From Bacteroidota bacterium (GTDB taxonomy: Bacteria > Bacteroidota > Bacteroidia > Chitinophagales > Chitinophagaceae): a stretch of DNA of 64,000 nucleotides. Below the pieces are notes generated by a model. The model saw only the letters and a list, made by a program, of their open reading frames with translations, searched no databases and was not told the DNA's origin. The first letter of the stretch is position 1, and each line of letters begins with the position of its first letter. A program made the position numbers and the translations under genes. Positions 9,082 through 18,130 of the stretch are shown here, one piece after another. The stretch is taken from assembly GCA_018268015.1 (NCBI GenBank), contig JAFDXJ010000050.1, forward strand, positions 310,001 to 374,000. The letters run 5' to 3'.

Positions 9082-9678
9082 CTAATGAATGACATTGTGG
9101 TCGGGGCTGAGTTTTTGAACTATTTCCGCTTCATATTTAAGCCATTCAAGCCATCTCTTTTTTGTTTTCTCTTTGCCACAATAATGATTACCTAATTCAA
9201 TAAACAGGGTATAATGACCTGCTTCACTTTCCATAAATCTTCTATAAAATTTTTTCAGGTAAGGATCTTTCATTCTTTCGCTTAACAATTTAAAGCGGTC
9301 ACAGCTACGGGCTTCAATCAATGCCATAAAAAGGAGCTGATCAAGAAACCGATCCGCTGCATGGCCTCCCTTCTGTTTAAAGTTGATTAATTCATTTACA
9401 TATCTGTCTTTTCTTTGTTTACCAAGAGATAGGTTTCTCTTTTTTAACTCCTGCACTACCAGGCGAAAATGGCCCCATTCTTCAGTAATCACGGGCATTA
9501 CACAATCCACTAAATACGACTTATCCGGATTCATTTGAATTAAAGAAATACAAGAAACGGCCGCTTTCATTTCACAATAGGCGTGATCAGTAAGTATTTC
9601 CTCCAGGTTAATATCATTTTTCCAAAGAGACGGATCAGATGGGAATAATAGACCCAATATTTTATGATCAACAGACAT
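9082..9678 (-). CDS. miaE: tRNA-(ms2io6A)-hydroxylase (MiaE family)
   Basis: Di-iron, O2-dependent enzyme that hydroxylates the isopentenyl group at A37 of tRNAs reading UNN codons. 198 aa. The four-helix bundle carries the expected ligand motifs in order: DHAYCEMKAA (~31-40), EEWGHF (~69), EARSC (~121) and ESEAGHY (~150). It sits downstream of the secDF terminator and about 100 bases before the glmS start region on the same strand. No miaA or miaB is in the window, although another tRNA position-37 enzyme, mtaB, is at 38.3 kb. It implies an aerobic or microaerobic life. Confidence 0.9.
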   Translation of the reverse strand: MSVDHKILGLLFPSDPSLWKNDINLEEILTDHAYCEMKAAVSCISLIQMNPDKSYLVDCVMPVITEEWGHFRLVVQELKKRNLSLGKQRKDRYVNELINFKQKGGHAADRFLDQLLFMALIEARSCDRFKLLSERMKDPYLKKFYRRFMESEAGHYTLFIELGNHYCGKEKTKKRWLEWLKYEAEIVQKLSPDHNVIH

Positions 9679-9720
9679 ATAAAAATTTATTCAAATTAAG
9701 ATACTCCTTTGAAGAAAACA

Positions 9721-9754
9721 AAAAAGCTGTACAATGTCAATTGTACAGCTTTTT
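9721..9754 (-). terminator. strong terminator downstream of secDF
   Basis: A perfect 15-bp stem: AAAAAGCTGTACAAT (9721-9735) with its reverse complement at 9740-9754 and a GTCA loop. The A/T tails allow termination in either direction; it lies 15 bases after the secDF stop, which is the likely use. Confidence 0.85.
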
Positions 9755-9769
9755 ATAAAAGATGATATT

Positions 9770-12700
9770 TTATTTCTTTTCTTCCCTTCGTCCAAGAGGG
9801 CGCTTTTTAGCAAAGTCCATAAGAATAGGTGCCGCCACAAAGATGGAAGAATATGTTCCCGTAATGACACCAATGAGCATTGCAAAAGCAAACCCTTTTG
9901 TTACTTCGCCACCGAAAATGAACAGGATCAGCAACGTTAAAAATACCGTTACGGAGGTCATAATCGTCCGGCTTAGAGTTTGATTGATAGCCGTATTGAT
10001 AATGGTGCCTTTATCCTGATTATGCAATAATCTTGAATCTTCCCTAATCCGGTCATATACGATAATGGTATCATTCATTGAGAATCCGATTACAGTAAGG
10101 ATTGCGGCTATAAAGTATTGGTCTATTTCCAATGGGAAATTGACGATACTCCGTGCAAAACTGAATACAATCAGCGTTACAAACACATCATGCAGGAGCG
10201 AAAAAATGGTACCAATCGAATAGCGCCAGTCACGAAAACGTATAAAAATGTATAAACAAATAATGATGATGGAAAAAATTGTTGCCTTCGTAGCACCACT
10301 TTTTAAATCAGCTGAGATGGTAGGCAAAACTTTCTGAGAACTTTGTTTGAATTTTTTATCAAAATCCTGGAAAGTAGTACCGGCCGGCAAATACTTATTT
10401 AACCCGGTAAACAATTTGTATTCCACAATTGAATCTAGGTCAGGAGCATTTTCTGTGATTCGGTATGCCGTTGTAATATTTAACTGATCGGTAGAGCCTA
10501 CAGTTTTGATTGTAGGAAATTCTTCAAATACACCTTTCAGGTCATTCCGCACATTTTCAATATTGGGAGGTGTACTGAATTTGATGGTATAACTTCTACC
10601 ACCATTAAATTCCACGCCTTTATCAAATCCATGAAAATAAGAGGCGATACCCATGATTAACACGACAACAGAAATACCATAAGCCACTTTTCTATATTCA
10701 ATAAATTTGAAGTTGGCATGTTTAAAAATACTCTTCGATAATGAAGTAAAATATTTGAAGTGCCGTTTCTTATTTGTATAGAAATCTGTTATCTGCCTGG
10801 AAATAAGAATTCCGCAAAACAGGGATAAAGTAATCCCCAGCATTTGTGTTGTAGCAAAACCAAGCACGGGTCCTAATCCAAAATAAAATAATATAGCAGC
10901 AGTGAGGAAGGTGGTAACGTGGGCATCCAACACAGGCGCATAAGATCTTTTATAACCATCTGAAACTGCGGTCAGGTAACCTTTACCACGCGCCAGTTCT
11001 TCTTTGATCCTTTCAAAAATAATTACGTTCGTATCTACTGCCATACCAATCGTCAATACAAGTCCTGCAATACCCGGGGCGGTTAGTGTGAAGCCTAATG
11101 CTGCTAATATACCTATGGTGAATAACAGGTTTAAAATTAGCGCCATATTGGCTACCCAACCAGCTGTATTGTAGTAAATCAACATCAATATAAAAATCAC
11201 GATGAAAGAGATCGCAAAAGACATCATACCACCATTTACGGCAGCCTGTCCTAAGGTTGGGCCCACTACTTGCTCAGCCACTATCTTAGCGGGGGCAGGT
11301 AATTTCCCTGATTGCAAAATATCAGCGAGGTCTTGTGCTTCGGTTACAGAATAACTGCCGGAGATTTCTGATGAACCATTCGGAATTTCTCCGTTTACAA
11401 AAGGGGCGCTATATACCGTATTATCCAAAACGATTGCAATTGGCTTACCTATATTATCTTTTGTCAATTTAGCCCAAATACGGGTCCCGGTTGCATCCAT
11501 ATTCATCTTGATGGCCACCTTACCCTTTTCGTCATAGTCTTGTCTTGCATCCGTCACATGCTCACCTTCCAGTGGTGCAGCGCCATTATCCAAAGTTTTT
11601 ATGGCATAAAGTGGAAGCACATCTTTCATATTAGGATCTTCTCCGCCAACTTTTCCAAACACAAAAGAAAGATTTGTTGGAAATTTATTTTTTACAATAT
11701 CCATATTCAGGTAATCATTCAGGATTCCTGTATCCCGGATGAGAACATAACCGATATATGAAGGATATTGCGTTCCACCATTTTGAGTTTGTTGTGGTTG
11801 AGCAAAAGCCACAAAAAGACTGCGTATAGGCGCACTTAATTTTAAATTTTTTGTGGTATCCTTAGCGTTATTATTACTCACAGAATTAGAGTCAATACCT
11901 GAAAGCTTGGCCGTTTTGGTTGTATCTTCATGTAATTTCGCAGGAGCCGTAATTGTATCTGCTATTGCTTTATTGGCTGTAGTATCTTTCGTTTTATTGC
12001 CTTTCAGATAATTGGAAACAGATTTATCAGCTGCAAGAAGCCCCTCTCCAATATCATTCAGGTTATACATTTCAAAAAACTGGAGATTGGCAGTTGATTG
12101 GAGGTAATGTCGAACACGATCTTCATCATTTATTCCAGCCAATTCTATATTGATAATTCCTTTTTCCGGATCAGGGTTGATATTTGGAGATGATACACCA
12201 AATCTGTCAATACGTGTATTTAAGATTTTAAAAGTATTATTAAAAGCGTTCGTTGCCTGTTCGTGTAAATAATTCAGTACGGCATCGTTGGAAGAATTAT
12301 ACTTTATTTTCTCATTGCTTTTGATAACGAATAAAGGGGCCAATGGTGCTCCACCGGTCCTTTTGGCGTATTCATCAGCAAAAAGTTTAATCAGGTCACC
12401 ATTGCTGTTTGCTTTTAAAGCAACGGCACTTTGAAGGGCCTTATTAAAGGCTGTATCTTTTGTATTATTTGCCAGGGAATGCAAGAGACCATCCATGCCT
12501 ACTTCCATTGTTACGCTCATACCACCTTGCAAATCCAGACCAAGAAGTAATTCTTTTTCTTTTGCATTCTGATAAGTGGTTAATCCAAAGGGTCCGATTT
12601 TAGATTCCCTTGTACTATCGAGTAGTCGATTTAAATGTGCTGTTTCAATATCTTTTAATGTATCTGCATAAAGAGCTTGCAGATCTTTATTTCCGGGATA

Positions 12701-12862
12701 TTTCTGTTCTGCTGTTACAGGGTAATTGGCCTTCATCCATTGGGTCGTCAAGGCCTTCATTTCATTTTCATGATTGTGTACAAGCCAAGTAAATGATAAT
12801 TGGTAAAAGCAGATAAGAATGAGTGCTATAGTGAAAAAACGCACTAAACCTTTGAGTTGCAT
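9770..12862 (-). CDS. secDF: protein translocase subunit SecDF (fused SecD and SecF)
   Basis: Inner-membrane, proton-driven helper of SecYEG protein export. 1030 aa: the SecD part is about residues 1-690 and the SecF part about 700-1030. The first membrane segment is residues ~8-28. SecD shows LLGLDLQGGMSVTMEV and, in the membrane domain, GLVLTIGMAVDTNVIIFERI. SecF shows KGVEFNGGRSYTIKF and GFSMNDTIIVYDRIRED. The large periplasmic P1 region contains a Thr/Lys/Asp-rich insert (~residues 290-350), low in complexity. Fusion into one polypeptide is normal in Bacteroidota. It has a TATCTTTG promoter box 35 bases upstream and a strong terminator downstream, so it is transcribed alone. Confidence 0.97.
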   Translation of the reverse strand: MQLKGLVRFFTIALILICFYQLSFTWLVHNHENEMKALTTQWMKANYPVTAEQKYPGNKDLQALYADTLKDIETAHLNRLLDSTRESKIGPFGLTTYQNAKEKELLLGLDLQGGMSVTMEVGMDGLLHSLANNTKDTAFNKALQSAVALKANSNGDLIKLFADEYAKRTGGAPLAPLFVIKSNEKIKYNSSNDAVLNYLHEQATNAFNNTFKILNTRIDRFGVSSPNINPDPEKGIINIELAGINDEDRVRHYLQSTANLQFFEMYNLNDIGEGLLAADKSVSNYLKGNKTKDTTANKAIADTITAPAKLHEDTTKTAKLSGIDSNSVSNNNAKDTTKNLKLSAPIRSLFVAFAQPQQTQNGGTQYPSYIGYVLIRDTGILNDYLNMDIVKNKFPTNLSFVFGKVGGEDPNMKDVLPLYAIKTLDNGAAPLEGEHVTDARQDYDEKGKVAIKMNMDATGTRIWAKLTKDNIGKPIAIVLDNTVYSAPFVNGEIPNGSSEISGSYSVTEAQDLADILQSGKLPAPAKIVAEQVVGPTLGQAAVNGGMMSFAISFIVIFILMLIYYNTAGWVANMALILNLLFTIGILAALGFTLTAPGIAGLVLTIGMAVDTNVIIFERIKEELARGKGYLTAVSDGYKRSYAPVLDAHVTTFLTAAILFYFGLGPVLGFATTQMLGITLSLFCGILISRQITDFYTNKKRHFKYFTSLSKSIFKHANFKFIEYRKVAYGISVVVLIMGIASYFHGFDKGVEFNGGRSYTIKFSTPPNIENVRNDLKGVFEEFPTIKTVGSTDQLNITTAYRITENAPDLDSIVEYKLFTGLNKYLPAGTTFQDFDKKFKQSSQKVLPTISADLKSGATKATIFSIIIICLYIFIRFRDWRYSIGTIFSLLHDVFVTLIVFSFARSIVNFPLEIDQYFIAAILTVIGFSMNDTIIVYDRIREDSRLLHNQDKGTIINTAINQTLSRTIMTSVTVFLTLLILFIFGGEVTKGFAFAMLIGVITGTYSSIFVAAPILMDFAKKRPLGRREEKK

Positions 12863-12897
12863 AATTTAATATGGGTTTACTTTTTTTTAGAGAGCGG

Positions 12898-12905
12898 CAA
12901 AGATA
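12898..12905 (-). promoter_or_regulatory. minus-7 promoter box (TATCTTTG) of secDF
   Basis: Exact TAnnTTTG match on the minus strand, 35 bases before the secDF ATG at 12862, lying between the upstream FKBP terminator and secDF. Confidence 0.55.
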
Positions 12906-12926
12906 GGGTTTGAGTTTTAAATATGC

Positions 12927-12954
12927 ATAAAAAAAAGGGGGCAGATGCTCCCTT
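12927..12954 (-). terminator. terminator after the FKBP gene
   Basis: Eight-base stem with one G-T wobble: positions 12935-12942 pair with 12947-12954 around an AGAT loop. On the minus strand it is followed by a run of eight T, 20 bases past the FKBP stop. Confidence 0.75.
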
Positions 12955-12973
12955 ATTTTTTAAATATTCTATT

Positions 12974-13435
12974 TTATTGAACATCAATCAGTTTAATATC
13001 AAAATAGAGAACTGAATTAGGTGGAACGGTTCCTAAATAACCCCCGCAACCATACGCCAATGATGAGGGAATAACCAATTTGATTTCTCCGCCTTTTTTA
13101 ATTTTTTGAAGTCCAATTTGCCATCCGGTAATATATTGATTTAAAACTCCGGTAATGGGAGTAGATACAGTTTGCAAAGGAGTGCCATCTAAAAATGTAG
13201 AAGTATAGGTCACCGTTATTGAAGAGGTCAATACGGGAGCATCACCTGAGCCGGGATTGATGATCTGGTAAAATAAACCGGTAGGGTCTTTGGTATAAAT
13301 AATATTATGATCTGTACAAAAAGTGATCATGGAGGGTTCTTCTACATCAACAGTCACATTTGTACAAGGTTCAACGCCTTTCACACAACCAAATAATAAA
13401 ACGGGAATTAGAAAAATGGGGAAGATTTTTTTCAT
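12974..13435 (-). CDS. FKBP-type peptidyl-prolyl isomerase lipoprotein
   Basis: Envelope-anchored prolyl isomerase. 153 aa. The N-terminus MKKIFPIFLIPVLLFG-C17 is a lipoprotein signal with lipid-acceptor Cys17. The FKBP domain covers about residues 70-153: SITVTYTSTFLDGT, then GWQIGLQKIKKGGEIKLVIP, SLAYG and the terminal FDIKLIDV. The GYLGTVPPNSVL flap is typical. The segment 25-65 before the domain is family-specific and unassigned. It lies 26 bases downstream of the small membrane-protein gene, so the two are probably co-transcribed, with a terminator at 12927-12954. Confidence 0.9.
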   Translation of the reverse strand: MKKIFPIFLIPVLLFGCVKGVEPCTNVTVDVEEPSMITFCTDHNIIYTKDPTGLFYQIINPGSGDAPVLTSSITVTYTSTFLDGTPLQTVSTPITGVLNQYITGWQIGLQKIKKGGEIKLVIPSSLAYGCGGYLGTVPPNSVLYFDIKLIDVQ

Positions 13436-13461
13436 GTTTACATTTTCTTTAAGTTATAAGA

Positions 13462-13806
13462 CTATATCAAGCTATTTTCTGCTGCATTGCCTTTCATTTC
13501 TTTTTTCTTTTTTATGATCAATTCCTGGTACTGTTGTTCATTTTGTTCCCATTTGTTTCTTTTATAAAAAAACGCTGTAAAACAGCTAATGGCCAGGATT
13601 GCAAAGAAAAAAACAAATGGGTTCATTTCAGAATTCGCAACCATATTTGCACGGATATCCCAACCGGAAACAAGTGAAAATACAATCGCCCAACCAATAA
13701 GGAGCCCAATAGGGAGTCCTAAAAAAAGCTGGCGTTGCCATTTCTTTTCCTTTTCACGATGCGTTTCCCAATAAGTCAGGAACAGTTCTTCTTCATCTGA
13801 AAGCAT
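13462..13806 (-). CDS. small membrane protein, unknown function
   Basis: 114 aa from the ATG at 13806. An upstream in-frame TTG at 13812 is part of the promoter box TAATTTTG (13810-13817) and is not a credible start. The N-terminus is charged and helical (SDEEELFLTYWETHREKEKKW). Two membrane segments follow at about 30-50 and 66-84, then a basic, Gln/Glu/Lys-rich C-terminal helix. No family recognised. It is divergent from the HU-CCDC81/SPOR-like gene with 82 bases between start codons, and is probably co-transcribed with the FKBP lipoprotein downstream. Confidence 0.7.
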   Translation of the reverse strand: MLSDEEELFLTYWETHREKEKKWQRQLFLGLPIGLLIGWAIVFSLVSGWDIRANMVANSEMNPFVFFFAILAISCFTAFFYKRNKWEQNEQQYQELIIKKKKEMKGNAAENSLI

Positions 13807-13809
13807 TTG

Positions 13810-13817
13810 CAAAATTA
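13810..13817 (-). promoter_or_regulatory. minus-7 promoter box (TAATTTTG), minus strand
   Basis: Exact TAnnTTTG match ending 3 bases before the ATG at 13806, predicting a leaderless mRNA for the small membrane protein and FKBP genes. Confidence 0.5.
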
Positions 13818-13852
13818 ACCCTTACAAAATAATTTTTAATTATTCTAACCTT

Positions 13853-13860
13853 TACTTTTG
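13853..13860 (+). promoter_or_regulatory. minus-7 promoter box (TACTTTTG), plus strand
   Basis: Exact TAnnTTTG match, 28 bases before the GTG start at 13889. It lies 36 bases from the divergent box at 13810-13817, so the two promoters overlap in their upstream regions. Confidence 0.55.
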
Positions 13861-13888
13861 TTAAGAATATTTTCAAAATTAACCCACT

Positions 13889-14788
13889 GTGAAAAAATAC
13901 GACGAATATCTGGTTCAATACCTGGAGACAGAAAGAACGCTTTCATTACATAAAATTGGGACTTTTTTTAAAAAAGGGAGTGCCTTTTATAATGAGTCCA
14001 CGCATGAAATACAGGATGGAGAAACTCAATTTAGCATGGATAAAAAAACGCTTACATCGCCTGGATTAATTGAATTTATTGCTTCGCTTACCGGGAAAAA
14101 TGCAACACTTATTTCATCAGATATGGAATCTTACCTTGATGAAGGCCGCCAATTTATTAATATTGGTGATAGTTTTTCTATTGAAGGCATCGGGTCTATC
14201 AATAAAAATAACTCAGGTGCGTATATTTTTAATGCCGGGCCACCTATCCATTTAAAAATCAAACAAGAAAAGGAAAAAAATATACACGAAAATGAACATC
14301 GTAGTTATTATACAGCACAAAAGAAAAAAAGTTCAAACAAAGGTTTTATGATGTTTTTTGCTTTTTTTATTCTCCTTTTAGTATTAGCCGGAATGGGCTG
14401 GGGCATATATAAATTATATTTTGAAAATGAACAAGCTGTATCATCCAATACGTCTGTTCTACCTGTTGTCGATTCTACCCAGACCAAAATGCCCACAGCG
14501 ACAGATACCCTAAAAATCAACAAACCGGTTATATTATCAGACACATCAACTTACATGTTTGTTTTCGAAGAGACCCCATCCCGTGAAAGAGCAGTTACCC
14601 GAACGGCCAAATTACATGATTTTGGAAATCCGGCACTTTATGACAGTATTCAGGAAAATGGAAAAATAATTTATCGGTTATACCTCTTACAAAAAACAAA
14701 AACAATTGCCGATACGTCCCGAATTCGTGATTCGATTTTTCGTTACTTCCAGCGTACTATTAAAGTAATACCTGCTCATTCATTTTAA
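13889..14788 (+). CDS. membrane protein with HU-CCDC81 modules and SPOR-like domain
   Basis: 299 aa, GTG start. Residues ~1-120 resemble two consecutive HU-CCDC81 modules of Bacteroidota: the first contains LSLHKIGTFFKKG, the second contains GLIEFIASLTGKNATLISSD and FSIEGIGSINKN. These are divergent members of the HU/IHF DNA-binding superfamily. A basic stretch (KKKSSNK) leads into one membrane helix at ~152-174. A Thr/Ser-rich linker (~180-215) follows, then a C-terminal domain (~218-295) with strand-helix-strand-strand-helix-strand order, as in SPOR peptidoglycan-binding domains. The predicted topology puts the HU part in the cytoplasm and the SPOR part in the periplasm. SPOR identity is inferred from pattern only. 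The YhhN gene follows 11 bases later. Confidence 0.72.
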   Translation: MKKYDEYLVQYLETERTLSLHKIGTFFKKGSAFYNESTHEIQDGETQFSMDKKTLTSPGLIEFIASLTGKNATLISSDMESYLDEGRQFINIGDSFSIEGIGSINKNNSGAYIFNAGPPIHLKIKQEKEKNIHENEHRSYYTAQKKKSSNKGFMMFFAFFILLLVLAGMGWGIYKLYFENEQAVSSNTSVLPVVDSTQTKMPTATDTLKINKPVILSDTSTYMFVFEETPSRERAVTRTAKLHDFGNPALYDSIQENGKIIYRLYLLQKTKTIADTSRIRDSIFRYFQRTIKVIPAHSF

Positions 14789-14799
14789 TATTATCAATT

Positions 14800-15498
14800 A
14801 TGAAACCCGCTCAACTCACTTTTTATTTTCTTTTCTTATTTATACTTATTGCCGATATCATGCTCATGCTCACGCATGCTGACCAATATCGTTATTTCAC
14901 AAAACCCTTATTAGTGCCCATGTTATTGTTGTCTTTAATTTTGGGAACTCCTAAATCGAAACATGCGAAATCTAAGATGCTTATCATTCTCGCTTTAATT
15001 TTTTGTTTTATGGGTGATTTGTTACTCTTATTTGAGCAATATGATATCATCTACTTTCAATTGGGTTTAGCCGCATTCCTCATAGGACATGTTTTTTATA
15101 TCATCTTTTTTACCAGAATAAAACCCTTTGCAAAAGAAACGGCTCTGTTCACTTTCCTGTGTGGGATAGGCATATTAGCTTATATTATCTTTATTTTAGT
15201 TATGCTATGGCGAACCCTTGCAAAAGAGCAATTGGAATTACCGGTTGCCTTATATGCCTTTACGATTGGGTTATTATTACTTAGCACTTTGAACCTGCTG
15301 ACTAATCGCCGTATGCGGAATATTTCATGGAGTTATTTTATACCGGGAGCTGCATTTTTTGTCCTATCAGATTCAATTCTTGCTTGGAATAAGTTTTATT
15401 CTATTGTATCGCATGCAAATGTATTGATCATTATAACATATGCGATAGCCCAATTTTTATTGGTAGCTGGCGCTTCCAGATTTTTAAAGAAAGCATAA
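14800..15498 (+). CDS. YhhN family integral membrane protein (lysoplasmalogenase-like)
   Basis: 232 aa with about eight hydrophobic segments filling the whole length. The YhhN/TMEM86 signatures are visible: RYFTKPLLVPMLLL near residue 31, LIFCFMGDLLLLF near 67, AFLIGHVFYIIFF near 92, AAFFVLSDSILAWNKF near 184, and QFLLVAGAS near the C-terminus. The two conserved Asp residues (in MGDL and LSDS) are present; in characterised relatives they are needed for lysoplasmalogenase activity. The activity here is not proven. It lies 11 bases after the HU-CCDC81/SPOR-like gene and ends in a bidirectional terminator shared with groL. Confidence 0.85.
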   Translation: MKPAQLTFYFLFLFILIADIMLMLTHADQYRYFTKPLLVPMLLLSLILGTPKSKHAKSKMLIILALIFCFMGDLLLLFEQYDIIYFQLGLAAFLIGHVFYIIFFTRIKPFAKETALFTFLCGIGILAYIIFILVMLWRTLAKEQLELPVALYAFTIGLLLLSTLNLLTNRRMRNISWSYFIPGAAFFVLSDSILAWNKFYSIVSHANVLIIITYAIAQFLLVAGASRFLKKA

Positions 15499-15526
15499 AA
15501 AAAGCCCGGGTTCTCCGGGCTTTTAA
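15499..15526. terminator. bidirectional terminator between YhhN gene and groL
   Basis: AAAAGCCCGG and CCGGGCTTTT pair around a short GTTCT loop, with A and T tails on either side. It serves the plus-strand YhhN gene and the minus-strand groS-groL operon, whose stop lies 21 bases away. Confidence 0.88.
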
Positions 15527-15546
15527 AAGTTATCCTTTGAGTTAAA

Positions 15547-17184
15547 TTAATAATCCATACCCATTCCACCGGCTCCCGGCATAGGAGGCATTGGAGCGCT
15601 TTTCGGCTCCGGTTTATCTGCGATAACACACTCCGTAGTCAATAACATACCTGCAATAGATGCAGCATTTTCAAGTGCAATACGAGTTACTTTAGTGGGG
15701 TCTATAACACCGGCTTTAAATAAATTCTCATACACTTCTGTACGGGCATTAAAACCAAAATCACCTTTGCCTTCTTTTACTTTTTGTACCACTATAGATC
15801 CTTCAATACCACTATTGACAACTATTTGTCTTAAAGGTTCCTCAATTGCTCTGCGAACAATAGCAATACCTGTATTTTCATCTTCATTGGCACCTTTTAG
15901 TTTATCTAATGCTTCTGTAGAACGAATATAAGCAACGCCGCCGCCCGGCACGATACCTTCTTCTACTGCAGCACGGGTCGCATGTAATGCATCATCCACA
16001 CGGTCTTTCTTTTCTTTCATTTCTACTTCTGTAGCAGCACCCACATATAAAACAGCTACACCACCACTTAGTTTTGCAAGACGTTCCTGTAATTTTTCTT
16101 TATCATAATCTGAAGTAGTGCTTTCAATTTGTGCTTTGATTTGATTAACTCTTGCAGTGATATCGTCTTTCTTTCCTTTACCACCTACTATAATGGTATT
16201 GTCTTTATCAATAGTTACCGCTGATGCCTGTCCAAGATAAGTGAGGTCAGCATTTTCTAATTTATATCCTTGCTCTTCGCTTACAACCATTCCTTTTGTC
16301 AATACAGCAATATCCTGTAACATTTCTTTACGACGATCTCCAAATCCGGGAGCTTTTACTGCACATACTTTTAAAGTACCTCTTAATTTATTAACCACTA
16401 ATGTAGCTAATGCTTCTCCCTCTAAATCTTCTGCTATAATTAAAAGTGGCCTTCCGCCCTGTGCAATTTTTTCTAAAATGGGTAAGATATCTTTCATAGC
16501 TGATATCTTTTTGTCATAAATCAGGATATAGGGATTCTGTAATTCAGCCTCCATTTTTTCGCTGTTTGTAACAAAATAAGGAGAAATATAACCACGGTCA
16601 AATTGCATACCTTCCACCACATCTACTGTGGTATCCGTGCCTTTTGCTTCCTCCACGGTGATTACGCCTTCTTTACCTACTTTAGCAAATGCCTGGGCTA
16701 TCAGTTTTCCAATTTCGTTATCGTTGTTGGCAGAAATGGTAGCTACTTGTTCTATTTTTTTACCATCATTACCTACAGTTTGTGATTGTTTTTTCAAATT
16801 ACCCACAACAGCGCTCACTGCTTTATCAATGCCTCTTTTTAAATCCATCGGATTTGCGCCGGCTGCTACGTTTTTCAATCCTTCGCCAATGATGGCTTGT
16901 GCTAATACAGTTGCCGTAGTAGTACCATCACCTGCAATATCAGCAGTTTTGGAGGCTACTTCTTTTACCATTTGAGCGCCCATATTTTCAATGGCATCTT
17001 CTAATTCTATTTCCTTAGCTACTGTTACACCATCTTTAGTAACAGAAGGGGCACCAAATTTTTTCTCCAGAACCACATTTCGGCCTTTAGGGCCCAGTGT
17101 GACACGAACAGCATTTGAGAGGGTATCAACGCCTTTTTTCATTTTATTTCTGGCATCAATATCAAAGAATATTTGTTTAGACAT
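15547..17184 (-). CDS. groL: chaperonin GroEL (60 kDa)
   Basis: ATP-dependent double-ring folding chaperone working with GroES. 545 aa, normal length. Visible signatures: [17 protein letters not shown] near residue 29, the nucleotide loop [14 protein letters not shown] near 86, [20 protein letters not shown] near 373 and [10 protein letters not shown] near 410. The C-terminal tail ends GAGGMGMDY, the usual Gly-Met-rich tail with a short variant end. It is the second gene of groS-groL with a 66-base intergenic gap containing an inverted repeat. Single copy within this window. Confidence 0.98.
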   Translation of the reverse strand: MSKQIFFDIDARNKMKKGVDTLSNAVRVTLGPKGRNVVLEKKFGAPSVTKDGVTVAKEIELEDAIENMGAQMVKEVASKTADIAGDGTTTATVLAQAIIGEGLKNVAAGANPMDLKRGIDKAVSAVVGNLKKQSQTVGNDGKKIEQVATISANNDNEIGKLIAQAFAKVGKEGVITVEEAKGTDTTVDVVEGMQFDRGYISPYFVTNSEKMEAELQNPYILIYDKKISAMKDILPILEKIAQGGRPLLIIAEDLEGEALATLVVNKLRGTLKVCAVKAPGFGDRRKEMLQDIAVLTKGMVVSEEQGYKLENADLTYLGQASAVTIDKDNTIIVGGKGKKDDITARVNQIKAQIESTTSDYDKEKLQERLAKLSGGVAVLYVGAATEVEMKEKKDRVDDALHATRAAVEEGIVPGGGVAYIRSTEALDKLKGANEDENTGIAIVRRAIEEPLRQIVVNSGIEGSIVVQKVKEGKGDFGFNARTEVYENLFKAGVIDPTKVTRIALENAASIAGMLLTTECVIADKPEPKSAPMPPMPGAGGMGMDY

Positions 17185-17208
17185 AATTTATGTTTTTTTA
17201 TTTGTTTC

Positions 17209-17230
17209 CCGGTTTTTTATTGATAACCGG
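17209..17230 (-). repeat. inverted repeat between groS and groL
   Basis: CCGGTT at 17209-17214 and AACCGG at 17225-17230 with a 10-base AT-rich loop. It would form a hairpin in the groS-groL mRNA. It has no T run, so it is not a terminator; mRNA processing or stability is possible but unproven. Confidence 0.4.
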
Positions 17231-17250
17231 CTGAATGATTATTGAATGAA

Positions 17251-17532
17251 TTAAATAATTGCAAGAATATCGCTTTCACGCATGATTAGATAATCGCCAC
17301 CATCTATTTGAATTTCAGTGCCGGCATATTTTCCATAAAGAACAGTGTCGCCTGCTTTTACGGTTACGGGTTCATCTTTCTTTCCGGGACCGGCTGCTAA
17401 AACAGTACCACGTTGAGGTTTTTCTTTAGCAGTATCGGGTATAATAATGCCACCTGAAGTTTTTTCCTCAGCTTTTGCGGCTTGCACAATCACCCGGTCG
17501 TGCAATGGTTTTACATTGAGTTTCTTAGCCAT
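17251..17532 (-). CDS. groS: co-chaperonin GroES (10 kDa)
   Basis: Heptameric lid of the GroEL chamber. 93 aa. The mobile loop [19 protein letters not shown] (~22-40) and GTVLAAGPG are diagnostic, as are [13 protein letters not shown] and the final ESDILAII. It is upstream of groL on the minus strand, in the standard order. No CIRCE operator (TTAGCACTC with its inverted copy) is present upstream, so HrcA control is not indicated by sequence. Confidence 0.98.
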   Translation of the reverse strand: MAKKLNVKPLHDRVIVQAAKAEEKTSGGIIIPDTAKEKPQRGTVLAAGPGKKDEPVTVKAGDTVLYGKYAGTEIQIDGGDYLIMRESDILAII

Positions 17533-18130
17533 AATGAATGAATTTTAGATTTATTTATGTATTGCGCCATCAATAACCATTTTTATGCCATTCCCCGAAA
17601 TAAGCCAAAATTTCATTTTACTGACTTTTGTATCCTCTTGCTTTCTCCTTTTATGACAGAAACTCATATCATGAACAGGAAGTTTATGCAAGAATGTCAA
17701 TTTGGATATATACCATTCGTTTTAAAAATCAAAACCGGCTACGATATAGCATTTGTTTCTTATTAAATAAACAATTTCTTGGTAGTTTCTTTTTAAAGAA
17801 GATTAAATTCATTTGAACTTTCTGAATGAATTATCAGCTGATTTTCTACTTTTAAGACCAATCAAAAGAAATTCATTGACTTTGCATATAGTATCAGGTT
17901 GGTGTAAATAATTCTCCAAAATAATCCACCTGACTTTGGCTTTTTCTTTCAGTTTAAAGTTCCGTAATTGTAATTTGTCACTTTAGAGTTTTGGATAAAT
18001 AAAATCTTATGGCATTTCCCTTTTTAAAAAAACAGCATTAAAAGGATTTGATAAATAATCAGATAGTTTTTAGAAAACTGCCGGATAGTTATGATTGAAT
18101 CAAATGGGAAGCAATTATTTACAAACTGTT
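17533..18130. other. 598-base intergenic region, no gene found
   Basis: Lies between the groS start and the end of the T9SS cargo gene. Short frames of 60-70 codons exist here on the plus strand but have no recognisable product or promoter. A bulged hairpin (17894-17902 with 17926-17933) is visible without a T run. The groS promoter must lie near 17540-17620, but no exact TAnnTTTG box was found there. No tRNA-like or repeat structure seen. Confidence 0.6.

Noticed and set aside
17557..17816. Two plus-strand frames of ~60-70 codons in the groS upstream gap
   Set aside because: Overlapping frames with no recognisable product, promoter or conserved composition.
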